A DNA stretch of 64,000 nucleotides from Halobaculum halobium (lineage in GTDB: Archaea; Halobacteriota; Halobacteria; Halobacteriales; Haloferacaceae). Numbering within the stretch: the first letter of the stretch is position 1; each line of letters begins with the position of its first letter. Below the pieces are notes generated by a model, which was not told where the DNA came from, made no database searches, and saw nothing but the letters and a program-made list of their open reading frames with translations. Positions 24,628 to 33,644 of this stretch are shown here, in pieces. The stretch is from assembly GCF_030127145.1 (NCBI RefSeq), contig NZ_CP126158.1, positions 1,302,001 to 1,366,000 of the forward strand, given 5' to 3'. Made by a program: the position numbers and the translations under genes.

Positions 24628-24698
24628 TCAGTGCCGAGGCGAGCGATCGACGGAGCCGACGACCCGACGGCGTTCGGCAACGCGGGTGCCGCGGGGCG

Positions 24699-24709
24699 AA
24701 TATATATCC
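24699..24709 (+). promoter_or_regulatory. TATA box of the CxxC protein gene
   Basis: AATATATATCC is the clearest TATA box in this part of the window, centred 29 bases before ATG 24733. Confidence 0.6.
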
Positions 24710-24732
24710 GACCGGGCCGCCGACGGCGGAGT

Positions 24733-25137
24733 ATGCGAATGGAGCTACGCGTCTGCAAGCACTGCCTCGCGGGCGAACACGGGAATCCGTCGAAGACCGA
24801 AGTGTCGAAGGACATGGTCGAGTGCGCCGAGACCGTCCGTGAGTACAAGGACCTCATCGGCCTGGACTCGATCTACATCACGAAGGTGAGCGAGGGCGAC
24901 AGCGGCGCTGCACAGGCGCTTCCGGCGGTCGTCGCCAGCATCGAGGGCAACCAGATCCAGCTGTCCGACACGCAGCTCGTGATGGAGGACGACGACAGCA
25001 ACATGCTGGTGTACCCCGAGCCGAAGGACATCCTCGAAGTGCTCACGCGCAACATCGAGCAGATCAACACCCACACGAGCAACGACGTGACCGTCGAACT
25101 GAGCGAGGAGGCGCTGAGTCTCGGCGTCGAGGTCTGA
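24733..25137 (+). CDS. conserved haloarchaeal protein with N-terminal CxxC
   Basis: A 134-residue soluble, acidic protein. It begins MRMELRVCKHCLAGEHGNPS, with a CxxC pair in the first twelve residues. A mixed alpha-beta body follows (LIGLDSIYITKVSEGDSG and IQLSDTQLVMEDDDSNMLVY), then a terminal helix and strand. The strong TATA box suggests robust expression. An ATG two codons in (24739) is an alternative. The family is not recognised; a metal-binding or redox N-terminus is likely. Confidence 0.7.
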   Translation: MRMELRVCKHCLAGEHGNPSKTEVSKDMVECAETVREYKDLIGLDSIYITKVSEGDSGAAQALPAVVASIEGNQIQLSDTQLVMEDDDSNMLVYPEPKDILEVLTRNIEQINTHTSNDVTVELSEEALSLGVEV

Positions 25138-25178
25138 CGAGGTCGCACCGCGCCCGCGGTGCGAGTGCGGTCGGCCGC

Positions 25179-25607
25179 TCAGCCCGGAATCGAGACTCCC
25201 CGAGTTCTGAGCCGGTGCTCTCCGCCCGCGAGCGCCGCGTACGCGAGGACGTAAAACGGCGACCAGAGGAATACGAACAGGAACCCAGGCGAGTCGCCCT
25301 GCCCCGACCCGATCGGCGGGAATTCCACCAACACGTGCCAAAACAGGAGAATCGCGGCCAACAGCACGACCGGACTCTTCAGCCTCGCCCGAAGCCACAG
25401 GAAGACGGGGACGCCGACGGTCCCCGTGGCGAACGCCGAGTAGAGCACGACCGCGTGCCATGGCGTCCCCGATATCGAGATACCCGACGACGGAAGCAGG
25501 CTGTAGCCGATCACGGTCGCGGTGTAAGCGACGCTGACCGCGGCGGCGACGAGTACCGCACGAGCCGTGCGTGCTGACACCGGCGACCGACCGAGGAGGG
25601 CGCGCAT
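25179..25607 (-). CDS. multi-span membrane protein, hypothetical
   Basis: A 142-residue protein with four hydrophobic segments: about 17-40, 48-70, 78-95 and 105-125. A conserved-looking W-H-x-L-V-E-F segment (LLFWHVLVEFPPIGSGQGD) lies before the last helix. It has a clean ATG at 25607. No transporter or enzyme motif is recognised. Its end converges with the CxxC protein gene. Confidence 0.65.
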   Translation of the reverse strand: MRALLGRSPVSARTARAVLVAAAVSVAYTATVIGYSLLPSSGISISGTPWHAVVLYSAFATGTVGVPVFLWLRARLKSPVVLLAAILLFWHVLVEFPPIGSGQGDSPGFLFVFLWSPFYVLAYAALAGGEHRLRTRGVSIPG

Positions 25608-25777
25608 ACGCCGTGACTCATCTGCGAGCAGATAGGTCTTGTCGGCGGCGGAGACGTGGACCCGCCGCTCACGTGGGGAACCAGTGACGAGAAGAGATCG
25701 GCCGAGGGAATCGCCGGCGCGAGCACGGGCGCGCCGTCGTCCGATATCTCCCTCCGGTCGGCCGCACTCGCTTCGGG

Positions 25778-25802
25778 GCGGAGCGGTACGTGATCGCTCC
25801 GC
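25778..25802 (-). terminator. stem-loop after the formate dehydrogenase operon
   Basis: GCGGAGCG (25778-25785) pairs with CGCTCCGC (25795-25802) around a 9-base loop, 32 bases beyond the last stop of the leftward operon. There is no clear T-run, so termination is only a possibility. Confidence 0.25.
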
Positions 25803-25833
25803 CGTTCGTCCGAGCCGACGTCGTCGACTCGCC

Positions 25834-26841
25834 TCAGTCGTCGGACTCGACGTGCCCGCCGTCGGCGGCGGCCGTCGGCTCCGACGCCTCCTGTTCGAGC
25901 CGCTTCTGCCAGCGGACCCGCAGGAGGTTGCCGTACATCTGCAGGACGAGCCCGAGCAGAAGCACGAACACGCCCATGTTGATGCCGACGGTCAGCAGGA
26001 TGTCCGTCGGTCCTCCACCGATGGCGATCTCACGCGGCACGGGATAGCCTTCGTCGAACAGGCTCCCAAGCAACACTGAGACGATTCCGATGACGGTCAT
26101 CGCGCCGACGACCGTCGACGCCATGTTCCACGACGGCGACAGCTCGAGCCGCTCGATACCGGTGCCCTCGGTGTCGTCGTCGTGATCCTCGGGGATCATC
26201 GACTTCGGGATGAACGCCTTCACCTCGACCGGGTACAGCGCGGGGTGGAAGCCGTGCTCGAAGATGTGGAACATGACCCCCATCAGCATGATGACGCCCA
26301 GCAGGCCGTGGAACGTGACGAACGCCGCGGCGGCGGTCTTTGTCGCGAACAGGTCCATCACGCCCGTCTTCGACCAGATGAGGATCCCCGAGATCGTCAA
26401 CAGCGTCAGCTCGATCGCGAAGATGAACACGACGCCCTTGCCGATGTACGTGAGCAGCGGGATCTCGTCGGCCGTGCCGCCCGCGAACTGGCGGGCGTTC
26501 GCGTGGCGCTCGTCGGCGTTGCCGAGCAGGAACTGCACGTCCTGGATGAACGCGTCGAAGTCGCCCTTCGACGGCAGGATCTCCCTGAAGTTGCCCCGGC
26601 CGGTGTCGGTCGTCACCATCATCAGCATCCAGAAGACGATGAGCGCGAGCAGCCCGCCGCCCGCGATGCGGTGGACCGCGGAGACGCCCTGAGCGCCGCC
26701 CATGAGACCGACCATCCACCACAGCTCGTCGTTGAACATCAGGCTGTAGCCCGAGAAGAACAGCACGAACACGTCCAGCGCCAGCAGCGTGTGGAACGTG
26801 GTCGTCATCTTGCTGAACTTCCCGTGGTCGAGTTGCGTCAT
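25834..26841 (-). CDS. formate dehydrogenase cytochrome b-type membrane subunit
   Basis: A 335-residue membrane protein at the end of the operon. Hydrophobic segments near 18-38, 55-80, 135-160, 170-195, 245-265 and 280-305 resemble the di-haem cytochrome b subunit of membrane formate dehydrogenases. Histidines suited as haem ligands lie in TTTFHTLLALD, SAVHRIAGG, VTFHGLLGV and MFHIFEHGFHP. It would accept electrons from the ferredoxin subunit and pass them to menaquinone. Two extra helices at the C-terminus and a charged tail are unlike bacterial FdoI. It overlaps the upstream gene by four bases. Confidence 0.85.
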   Translation of the reverse strand: MTQLDHGKFSKMTTTFHTLLALDVFVLFFSGYSLMFNDELWWMVGLMGGAQGVSAVHRIAGGGLLALIVFWMLMMVTTDTGRGNFREILPSKGDFDAFIQDVQFLLGNADERHANARQFAGGTADEIPLLTYIGKGVVFIFAIELTLLTISGILIWSKTGVMDLFATKTAAAAFVTFHGLLGVIMLMGVMFHIFEHGFHPALYPVEVKAFIPKSMIPEDHDDDTEGTGIERLELSPSWNMASTVVGAMTVIGIVSVLLGSLFDEGYPVPREIAIGGGPTDILLTVGINMGVFVLLLGLVLQMYGNLLRVRWQKRLEQEASEPTAAADGGHVESDD

Positions 26842-27308
26842 CGGGTCTCACCTCCGTCGGTCGCGGCGGAGTCGTCTGCGGCGTCGCCGCTCCCAGCGGT
26901 GTCTTCACCGCCGGCTGCTTCCTCGACCCGGCCGCCGTCGGCGGCGACCGCGCTCGACTCAGTCCCCTCACCGGACTGGCGCATCCGACCGGCGAGCCGG
27001 CGGAACGCGCCCCAGTGGAGGAACACCATGAACAGGATGAACACGCCCATGATGACGTCAGCGGCGTGGGTGATCGCGATCAGGAAATCGAGCCAGGCGA
27101 CCTGGTTGCCCGAGGTCCAGTCGGATCCGACGCCGGCGTTGGCGCCCTCTGCGACCGGCTGGATGCGGAACAGCTCCTCGTAGAACACCGCGAAGTCCGC
27201 GGCCCACCACAGGATCAGCGCTGTCACCGCGAGCGCGACGACCGCGTTGATCGCGATCGCCGCCCGCGGGTAGCCCTTGGTCTCCGGGAGGTGCTCTCTG
27301 TAGCTCAT
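26838..27308 (-). CDS. small membrane subunit of the formate dehydrogenase complex
   Basis: A 156-residue protein with two clear helices (about 19-37 and 80-98). A lumen-side loop holds VFYEELFRIQPVAEGANAG. The C-terminus (from about 108) is disordered and acidic. It sits between the ferredoxin and cytochrome b genes with four-base overlaps on both sides, so it is very probably a structural part of the complex. I know no bacterial counterpart; it may be specific to haloarchaea. A histidine in ITHAADVIM could serve a haem or quinone site, which is inference. Confidence 0.75.
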   Translation of the reverse strand: MSYREHLPETKGYPRAAIAINAVVALAVTALILWWAADFAVFYEELFRIQPVAEGANAGVGSDWTSGNQVAWLDFLIAITHAADVIMGVFILFMVFLHWGAFRRLAGRMRQSGEGTESSAVAADGGRVEEAAGGEDTAGSGDAADDSAATDGGETR

Positions 27309-27997
27309 GCGTTGCTCCCCTCGAACTCGTCGGCGTCCTCGCCGAAGATGATCTCCATGGCGACGGTATTGAAGAACGAATCGGAGCCTCGCCGGTCGAG
27401 CTCGTCCGAGATCTCCTCGGCGTCGCCGACGAGCAGCGCGTCGGTCGCGCACTCCTCGGCGCAGGCGGGCCCCTTGCCGATGTCCTGTCGCTCCTCGCAC
27501 ATGGTACACTTGTCCATCGTGCCGCCGCTGCCGAACAGCCGCGCGGAGCCCTCGTCGGAGCCGGGGAACTGCGGCGCGCCGAACGGACACGCGGACAGGC
27601 AGTACTGACAGCCGACACAGAGGTTGTCGCGAACGTCGACGAACCCGTTGTCCTTCTTGATCAGCGAATCCGTCGGGCACACCGACACGCACGGCGCCTC
27701 CTCGCAGTGGTAACACTGCATCGGGATGGCGGTCTCGCCGGGCGAGGAGTCCGCCTGGCCGAGCGCGCCGCCGCTGTTGGTGTTGTACCGCTCCATCGGC
27801 TCCGCCGGCTGTCCCTCCAGCATCGTCGAGATGCTGATTCGCTGTTCGTCCCTGGGCACGTCCCACGTCCGCTTGCACGCGACGACGCACCCACCGCAGT
27901 CGATGCAGGCTTCGACGTCCGGGAAGATGCGAGCATCGTCGCCGGTGCTCATCACCCCCTGACTCATCACCTGCTTGCTGGTTTCGTTAGTTGCCAT
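27305..27997 (-). CDS. formate dehydrogenase iron-sulfur (ferredoxin) subunit
   Basis: A 230-residue protein with four [4Fe-4S] binding sets in the DmsB/FdhB layout: CIDCGGCVVACK, CYHCEEAPCVSVCP, CVGCQYCLSACP and the reversed CTMCEERQDIGKGPACAEECA. It carries electrons from the catalytic subunit to the membrane cytochrome. It has no signal peptide, so it probably rides with the Tat-exported catalytic subunit. The gap to the catalytic gene is six bases. Confidence 0.93.
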   Translation of the reverse strand: MATNETSKQVMSQGVMSTGDDARIFPDVEACIDCGGCVVACKRTWDVPRDEQRISISTMLEGQPAEPMERYNTNSGGALGQADSSPGETAIPMQCYHCEEAPCVSVCPTDSLIKKDNGFVDVRDNLCVGCQYCLSACPFGAPQFPGSDEGSARLFGSGGTMDKCTMCEERQDIGKGPACAEECATDALLVGDAEEISDELDRRGSDSFFNTVAMEIIFGEDADEFEGSNA

Positions 27998-28003
27998 TGG
28001 GAA

Positions 28004-31000
28004 TCACTGAACCGTGCTGTTGTCGCGGACGTCGAAGTCCTTCTGCCGGCCGAAGCCGTCGCGGTCCTGCGGGAACTCGTACGACTCGATGTCGACGACG
28101 TTCTCCGAGAGGCCGTCCTCCTCGACGGGCCGCATCGACAGCTCCTCGACGACCGAGGGCGTCGCCGGCTGGAGTCGGACCATGGACGCCTTCGTCTCCT
28201 GCATCTGGGTCTCCACGTCGTAGCCACGGGAGGTGATCGCGTTCACCGGTTCCCCGATGGCGTACGGCACCGTCCCCTCGGGGTAGCGCTCCTCCAGCGA
28301 TTCGCCCTTGAACATCCCGCCCCAGTGGAACGGGAAGAAGGTCTCGCTGTCGTTCGGGCGGTGGGTGACGCGCGCCTTCACGAGGATCGACCCGCGGTCG
28401 GTCGTCGACGCGACCACGAGGTCGCCGCCGTCGACGCCCAGCCGATCGGCCATGTCCGGGTTGATCTCCACGTACATGTGCGGCTGGAGGTCGGCGGTGT
28501 GCTCGTTCGAACGCGTCTCGGAGCCGCCGCCCTGGTGCTCGACCTGGCGGCCGCTCGTGAGGATCGTCCACTCGCCGTCGCCGGACTGCTCCTCGAACGC
28601 GCCGGCGTCAGTGAGCCGCTGCATGGACTCCTCTTGGGTGACGCTGTTATTCTGGTCGAGGCGGTAGAAGTTCCGCTGCTGGCCGTTCGCGGGCCACTGC
28701 TCGACGAGGTCGGGTCGCGGGCTCTCGATCGGCTCGCGGTGGACCGGCGTCGTGTCGAGGAAGCTCCAGACGACGCCGCGGGCACGGCCGCGCCCCGTCG
28801 GCGCGTCCGGCTGCGGGTTGTCGAACTGGCCGTAGAAGTCCATGTCGTAGTTGGCCCAGTCGTACTTCTGGTTCATCGCCTCGGCGGCGTCAGCGACCGA
28901 CGTGTCCTCGCGGAGCGCGTACTCGTACGGGACCGTCAGCGCGTCCGCGTTGCTCGGGTCGTCCGGCATCGTCGTCGCGAAGCCGGGGTACTGCGGGACG
29001 CCTTCGATCGTGCCGTCCCACCACTCTGGCTCGTACGAGTCGCGAAGCAGGCTGAGGCCCTCCTCGCCCTGCTCGTCGTACGTCGTCTGCATCGGGTACG
29101 GTTCGTCGGTCGCCATCTCCTCCCACTCCTCGGGCGTGGGCGCCTGCACGCCCCACCGGGTGCGGAAGTCCTGCCCCCCGTCGCGGGGGTCCATGTCGTC
29201 GTTCCAGAGGATCGGCGTGCCCGGATGGCCCTCGCCCCAGCACGGCCACGGGAGCATCCAGTACTCGCCGTCGACCGGCGTGCCGGGCGCGTCCGCCTTC
29301 GTGTCCTCGGTGGAGAAGGCGTAGTCGTACTCCAGGTGTTGCTGGAGGCGCGCCGGGTCCTGGCAGTAGCCGATGGTCCGCATGCCGAGGTTGAACTCTC
29401 GGATGACGGACTCGTACGTCGACTTCCCGTTGTACAGCGCCGGACCGGAGCCCCAGTCGAAGTGCTCGCCCATGCCGAGGTGACCCGCGAGTTCCTGCAT
29501 GATCTGCAGGTCGGGGCGGGAGTTGTGTCCCGGCGAGCGAACCGGCTCGGACCACTGGGTCGCGCGGTGGGAGTTTGTCAGCGAACGGTAGTGCTCGTAC
29601 TGGCTGGACGCCGCCAGCAGGACGACTTCCGTGTCGGATTGGTCTACGTCGGCCAGCACCGACGCCACCGACGGGAACACGTCCACGACGACCAGCAGGT
29701 CGAGGTTCTCGATGGCCTTGCGCTGTTTTTCCATCTCCGAGATGGAGTTCAGCGAGTGGCCCCACACGATCGCCGCCTTCAGTTCGTTCGGCTGGTAGAT
29801 CGGCGTCTCGTTGAGCCGGTCCTCCTGCGGGAGCGCGGCGTCGAACCAGCGGGCCACCGTCAGGCCCTTCTGGAACATCATCGAGTTCTCGGCCGGGAAC
29901 GACTCGTCGATGTCGTCGGCGTTCTCGGTGTTGGTCGACTGCCGGACGTACTTCTCCGGCGGCATCGTCCCGTACTCTTCGTACAGTTCGTCGAACTCGA
30001 TGGTCCCCGAGGTCTGGGGCGTGCGCGACCAGACGTCGCACCACCACTGCCACGACCCGGGCGAGCCGACCGAGTAGTACCCCGGCAGGATGTGGCTCGC
30101 GACCGCGAGGTCGGTCGCCCCCTGCACGTTCGCGTGACCGCGCATGACCTGCAGGCCGCCGCCCGATTGGGCGGACGACCCAGACGCCAGCGAGGTCAGC
30201 GCGTACGAGCGGATGTTCTGGGTCCCGTTGTTGTGCTGGGTCCCGCCCATCGCCCACTCGATCTGCATCTTGGGGCTGTGCTCGGCGACCAGATCGGTCA
30301 GTTCCTCGATCTCGTCGGTCGAGAGCCACGTGATGTCCGACACCGTCTCGATGTCGTAGGTGTCGAGGTCGTCCTCGACGTCGGGCCACGCCTGCACGCG
30401 TCCTTCCAACATCTCGTCGTCCAGCTCGCCGCGGTCGCGGAGCTGCTTGATGACCCCCATCATCAGGGCCACGTCCGTGCCGGGGCGCAGGCGGTAGAAG
30501 TAATCGGCGTGGGCCGCGGTCTTGGTGAACCGCGGCTCGACGACGACGATCTTCCCGCCGCGCTTCTGGCCCTCCAGGATGTGCTGCATCGCGATCGGGT
30601 GGGCCTCCGCGGGGTTCTGCCCGATTATCAGATTCATATCGAAGTTCCGATAATCGTTGATCGTGTTGGTCATCGCCCCGTAGCCCCACGTGTTCGCGAG
30701 GCCGGCGACCGTCGTCGAGTGGCAGATGCGCGCCTGGTGGTCGACGTTGTTCGTGCCGAACAGCGACGCGAGCTTCCGGAACGCGTACGACTCCTCGTTG
30801 GAGTGGTGCGCGCTCCCGAGCCACATCGTGCTGTCGGCCCCGTACTCGTCTTTGATCCGGGTCAGCTCGTCGGAGACCGTGGAGTACGCCTCGTCCCACG
30901 AGAGCTTCTCCCAGCCGCCGTCGACCTTCCGCATCGGCGACTTCAGTCGCTTCTCGGAGTGCTCCGTCTCGTAAATGCCCGCGCCCTTCGAGCAGAGCGA

Positions 31001-31273
31001 CCCGTTGTTGACCGGGTGATCTTCCCAGGGCTCCATCCCGACGAAGGAGTTACCCTTCTTTTCGCCGTGGAATCCGCACCCGACCGAGCAGTAGTTGCAG
31101 ATCGTCTTCGTCAGCTCGTTGTGATCTGTGTCTGTTCCGTCCTCTTCTCCCTCGTCGCTCTGCGCCAGCGCTTGTCCCGCGCCGCCGCCACCGAGGGCGA
31201 CCGCGCCGGCCAACGCGCTCGCCTTCATGAACGACCGTCTGTCTAGGTCCAGTGAGACCGGTTCCGTGCTCAT
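28004..31273 (-). CDS. formate dehydrogenase catalytic subunit (molybdopterin oxidoreductase, Tat exported)
   Basis: A 1089-residue enzyme that oxidises formate to CO2 outside the cytoplasmic membrane. A Tat signal (DRRSFMKASALAGAVALGGG) is followed by [4Fe-4S] cysteines C59, C62, C66 and C94. The metal ligand is a cysteine, C184 in ARICHSTTVAGL, next to H185; many bacterial enzymes have selenocysteine here. The C-terminal molybdopterin dinucleotide-binding domain begins near LTSGRQVEHQGGG. ATG 31273 is right because the Tat signal starts there; the open frame continues upstream only by chance. Other DMSO reductase-family substrates cannot be excluded, but C-H at the metal site and the partner subunits favour formate. 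Confidence 0.92.
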   Translation of the reverse strand: MSTEPVSLDLDRRSFMKASALAGAVALGGGGAGQALAQSDEGEEDGTDTDHNELTKTICNYCSVGCGFHGEKKGNSFVGMEPWEDHPVNNGSLCSKGAGIYETEHSEKRLKSPMRKVDGGWEKLSWDEAYSTVSDELTRIKDEYGADSTMWLGSAHHSNEESYAFRKLASLFGTNNVDHQARICHSTTVAGLANTWGYGAMTNTINDYRNFDMNLIIGQNPAEAHPIAMQHILEGQKRGGKIVVVEPRFTKTAAHADYFYRLRPGTDVALMMGVIKQLRDRGELDDEMLEGRVQAWPDVEDDLDTYDIETVSDITWLSTDEIEELTDLVAEHSPKMQIEWAMGGTQHNNGTQNIRSYALTSLASGSSAQSGGGLQVMRGHANVQGATDLAVASHILPGYYSVGSPGSWQWWCDVWSRTPQTSGTIEFDELYEEYGTMPPEKYVRQSTNTENADDIDESFPAENSMMFQKGLTVARWFDAALPQEDRLNETPIYQPNELKAAIVWGHSLNSISEMEKQRKAIENLDLLVVVDVFPSVASVLADVDQSDTEVVLLAASSQYEHYRSLTNSHRATQWSEPVRSPGHNSRPDLQIMQELAGHLGMGEHFDWGSGPALYNGKSTYESVIREFNLGMRTIGYCQDPARLQQHLEYDYAFSTEDTKADAPGTPVDGEYWMLPWPCWGEGHPGTPILWNDDMDPRDGGQDFRTRWGVQAPTPEEWEEMATDEPYPMQTTYDEQGEEGLSLLRDSYEPEWWDGTIEGVPQYPGFATTMPDDPSNADALTVPYEYALREDTSVADAAEAMNQKYDWANYDMDFYGQFDNPQPDAPTGRGRARGVVWSFLDTTPVHREPIESPRPDLVEQWPANGQQRNFYRLDQNNSVTQEESMQRLTDAGAFEEQSGDGEWTILTSGRQVEHQGGGSETRSNEHTADLQPHMYVEINPDMADRLGVDGGDLVVASTTDRGSILVKARVTHRPNDSETFFPFHWGGMFKGESLEERYPEGTVPYAIGEPVNAITSRGYDVETQMQETKASMVRLQPATPSVVEELSMRPVEEDGLSENVVDIESYEFPQDRDGFGRQKDFDVRDNSTVQ

Positions 31274-31368
31274 TGTTTCATGTTGACATTCACCACTGGT
31301 TGATAGCCTATCGTGACATGGCACGCAACCGTACTCCTTTAATCTTCGCCACGATCGTGACTGAATTA

Positions 31369-31384
31369 TTTTGGCCGGCCAAAA
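31369..31384. promoter_or_regulatory. 16-base perfect palindrome between the formate dehydrogenase and HdrA-like genes
   Basis: TTTTGGCCGGCCAAAA is perfectly self-complementary. It sits in the 195-base gap between two divergent genes, about 96 bases from the left start and 85 from the right. Probable operator for a dimeric regulator. Confidence 0.5.
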
Positions 31385-31435
31385 ACAACCGGAAAGATCA
31401 CCCGGGATAATGCAGTCGGGCGGTTTCCTGGCGCA

Positions 31436-31446
31436 AGGTATATAGG
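31436..31446 (+). promoter_or_regulatory. TATA box of the HdrA/MvhD-like gene
   Basis: AGGTATATAGG is centred about 28 bases before ATG 31469, indicating a leaderless transcript. Confidence 0.55.
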
Positions 31447-31468
31447 CTCGACTCCGTTGACTCCGACG

Positions 31469-33619
31469 ATGAACGTCGGGGCATTCGTCTGTTCGTGCGG
31501 GGGGACCTGCGACGTGGACCTGGAGTCGGTCCGCGACGGAGTCCGCGATGTCGACGTCGTCGCGTCGTCCGAGCAGCTGTGCCGGGACGCGCTCCCCGCC
31601 GTCGACGGACTGATCGACGAGTACGACCTCGATCAGCTGATCGTCGGTGCCTGCGACGACGGCTGCAAGGCGACGTTCGACGACCTCGTCGAGCGCAAGG
31701 GGCTGCACCCGGACGCGGCCGCCTACGTCGACCACCGCGAGCGAGCCGGTTGGGTCCACGAGCGCGACGACGCCACCGACAAGACCGCGCGGCTGATCAA
31801 CGCCCGACGAACGGGGCTGGAGTACGAGGCCGCCACGCGAACCGTCTCTCGGGAGGCGGGCGACGGCGTCCTCGTCGTCGGCGACGCCGAGACCGCGGCG
31901 GCGCTCGCCGACTCCGCCGACGTGACGCTGCTCGCGAACGGCGCGGAGTACGCGGACGCAGACGCCGATCTCTCGGACGTCGACATCGCGCGGGGGCGCC
32001 TCGTCGCCGTCGAGGGGCGGTTCGGCGAGTTCGAGGTACAGGTCGAAGCGCGCGTCACCGACGACTGTATCTCCTGCATGAAGTGCGTGAAGGAGGGCCC
32101 CGACGGGATGGTGACGCGCCGCCCCGTCGACATCCACCCGGACGCCCCCGAGGGCGAGTGGACCGAGTGCTGCCCGACCGACGCGATCGACCTGTCGGGC
32201 GTCACCCGCACCGTCGAGGCCGACCAGGTCGTCGACCCCGCGGGCACGTCGACCGCACGCGGCGGCCGGATCGGCTACTACACGGGCCCGGTCGACGCCG
32301 GCACGATCGCCTCCGTCGAGTCGCTGTTAGGCGGGGTCGAGAAGCCGAAGTACCTCGATCTGGAGATGGACGTGTGCGCCGCGGGCGACTCCGGCCAGCA
32401 GGGCTGTACCGCCTGCGTCGACGCGTGTCCGCACGACGCCGTCGATCGACCCGCGGTCGACGAGGTCGAGTTCGACCTGACGGCCTGCGAGAACTGCGGC
32501 GCGTGCACCTCGTCGTGTCCGACGGGCGCGACGTCGCTCCGGGAGCCGTCGAACGAGCGGATCGCCCGCGAGGTCGAGGCGCTGCTCAGCCGCGAGACCG
32601 ACGAGGGCGGCATCTGGCCGTTCACCGGGAGCGACGGCGGCATCGAGACGCCGGTGGTCGCGTTCACCTGCGACGAGCGCGCGGCCGCGGCGCTCGACGA
32701 GTACGGCCGCCGGGCGGCCGCCGGGGAGGACATCACCTACCCGCCGGTGCTCCCGGTGGAGGTGAACTGTACCGACACCGTCGGCGAGGGACACGTCATG
32801 CACGCGCTCGCCGCGGGCGCGGCCGGCGTCGCCATCGTCGGTTGCGGCGGGTCGTGTCTCCACTCCGGCCCGGACCCGAAGGCCGAGCTGGTCGACCGAC
32901 TCAACCGCGCGACGACCGACCTGGGGCTGGGCGAGCGCGTCGCGTTCTTCGCGCCGGACCCGCGCGAACCCGCAGCATTCGCCGAGGAGTTGAGCCGCTT
33001 CACGGAGCTAACGCTCGATCCGACGCCCGTTCCGGAGGGCGAGCACCGCTCGACGGGCGTCGTCCGCGAGGACAAACCCAACCCCGCGTTCAACAGCCAC
33101 GACTGGACGCTCGAGTCGGTCCGGCGACTCCTCGAGTTCGCCGAGCCCGAGCGGGAGGTGATCCGCGGGCTGAAGGACTTCGGCGTGATGTCCGTCTCGG
33201 ACGCCTGCAACCTCACGCCGACGTGTTCGACGCTGTGCCCGACTGACGCGATCCGCCGGACGGACGACGGGAACCTCCAGTTCAACCACGAGGACTGCGT
33301 CAACTGCGAACTCTGTGAGGAGGGCTGTCCGGAGACGGCGATCACGATGGAGCGGGGCCTCGACCTCTCGCGGCTGCCCGAGAACCGGACCGCCGGGGAG
33401 GGCGCCGTCGCCGCCGACGACCCGCGGTGGGAGACGGTCCACGACGGCGAGATGCTGGAGTGCGTCCGCTGTGGCGACCCCTTCACCTCCGCGGCCTCCG
33501 CCGAACACATCCAGTCCGAGGTCGGCAACCTCGTCGAGGGGATCGCCCCGAACTCCGAGCACAGCGTCTTCGAGTACTGCGGCAGCTGCCGCGCGCAGCT
33601 GCTGTTCGACAACAGATGA
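31469..33619 (+). CDS. HdrA-like/MvhD-like multi-cluster iron-sulfur protein
   Basis: A 716-residue soluble redox protein. Residues 1-120 match the HdrA N-terminal domain (VGAFVCSCGGTCDVDLESV, IVGACDDGCKATF, ERAGWVHERD). Residues 133-195 have only a shrunken remnant where HdrA carries its FAD domain. Ferredoxin-type cysteine sets follow at about 200-235, 303-321 and 340-350. Residues 394-497 are an MvhD/FlpD domain (VVAFTCDERA, VEVNCTDTVG, IVGCGGSCLHSG). More clusters lie at about 580-590 and 610-620, and a zinc-ribbon-like pair at C665-C668 with C704-C707. Placement opposite formate dehydrogenase and ahead of a TorD chaperone suggests electron transfer or assembly for that enzyme. Confidence 0.85.
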   Translation: MNVGAFVCSCGGTCDVDLESVRDGVRDVDVVASSEQLCRDALPAVDGLIDEYDLDQLIVGACDDGCKATFDDLVERKGLHPDAAAYVDHRERAGWVHERDDATDKTARLINARRTGLEYEAATRTVSREAGDGVLVVGDAETAAALADSADVTLLANGAEYADADADLSDVDIARGRLVAVEGRFGEFEVQVEARVTDDCISCMKCVKEGPDGMVTRRPVDIHPDAPEGEWTECCPTDAIDLSGVTRTVEADQVVDPAGTSTARGGRIGYYTGPVDAGTIASVESLLGGVEKPKYLDLEMDVCAAGDSGQQGCTACVDACPHDAVDRPAVDEVEFDLTACENCGACTSSCPTGATSLREPSNERIAREVEALLSRETDEGGIWPFTGSDGGIETPVVAFTCDERAAAALDEYGRRAAAGEDITYPPVLPVEVNCTDTVGEGHVMHALAAGAAGVAIVGCGGSCLHSGPDPKAELVDRLNRATTDLGLGERVAFFAPDPREPAAFAEELSRFTELTLDPTPVPEGEHRSTGVVREDKPNPAFNSHDWTLESVRRLLEFAEPEREVIRGLKDFGVMSVSDACNLTPTCSTLCPTDAIRRTDDGNLQFNHEDCVNCELCEEGCPETAITMERGLDLSRLPENRTAGEGAVAADDPRWETVHDGEMLECVRCGDPFTSAASAEHIQSEVGNLVEGIAPNSEHSVFEYCGSCRAQLLFDNR

Positions 33620-33644
33620 CGCCCTCCGCGTCCCGACACACACC

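Noticed and set aside
28004-32137. The formate dehydrogenase frame extends far upstream of 31273
   Set aside because: The Tat signal begins at ATG 31273, and the extension overlaps the promoter gap and the divergent HdrA-like gene.
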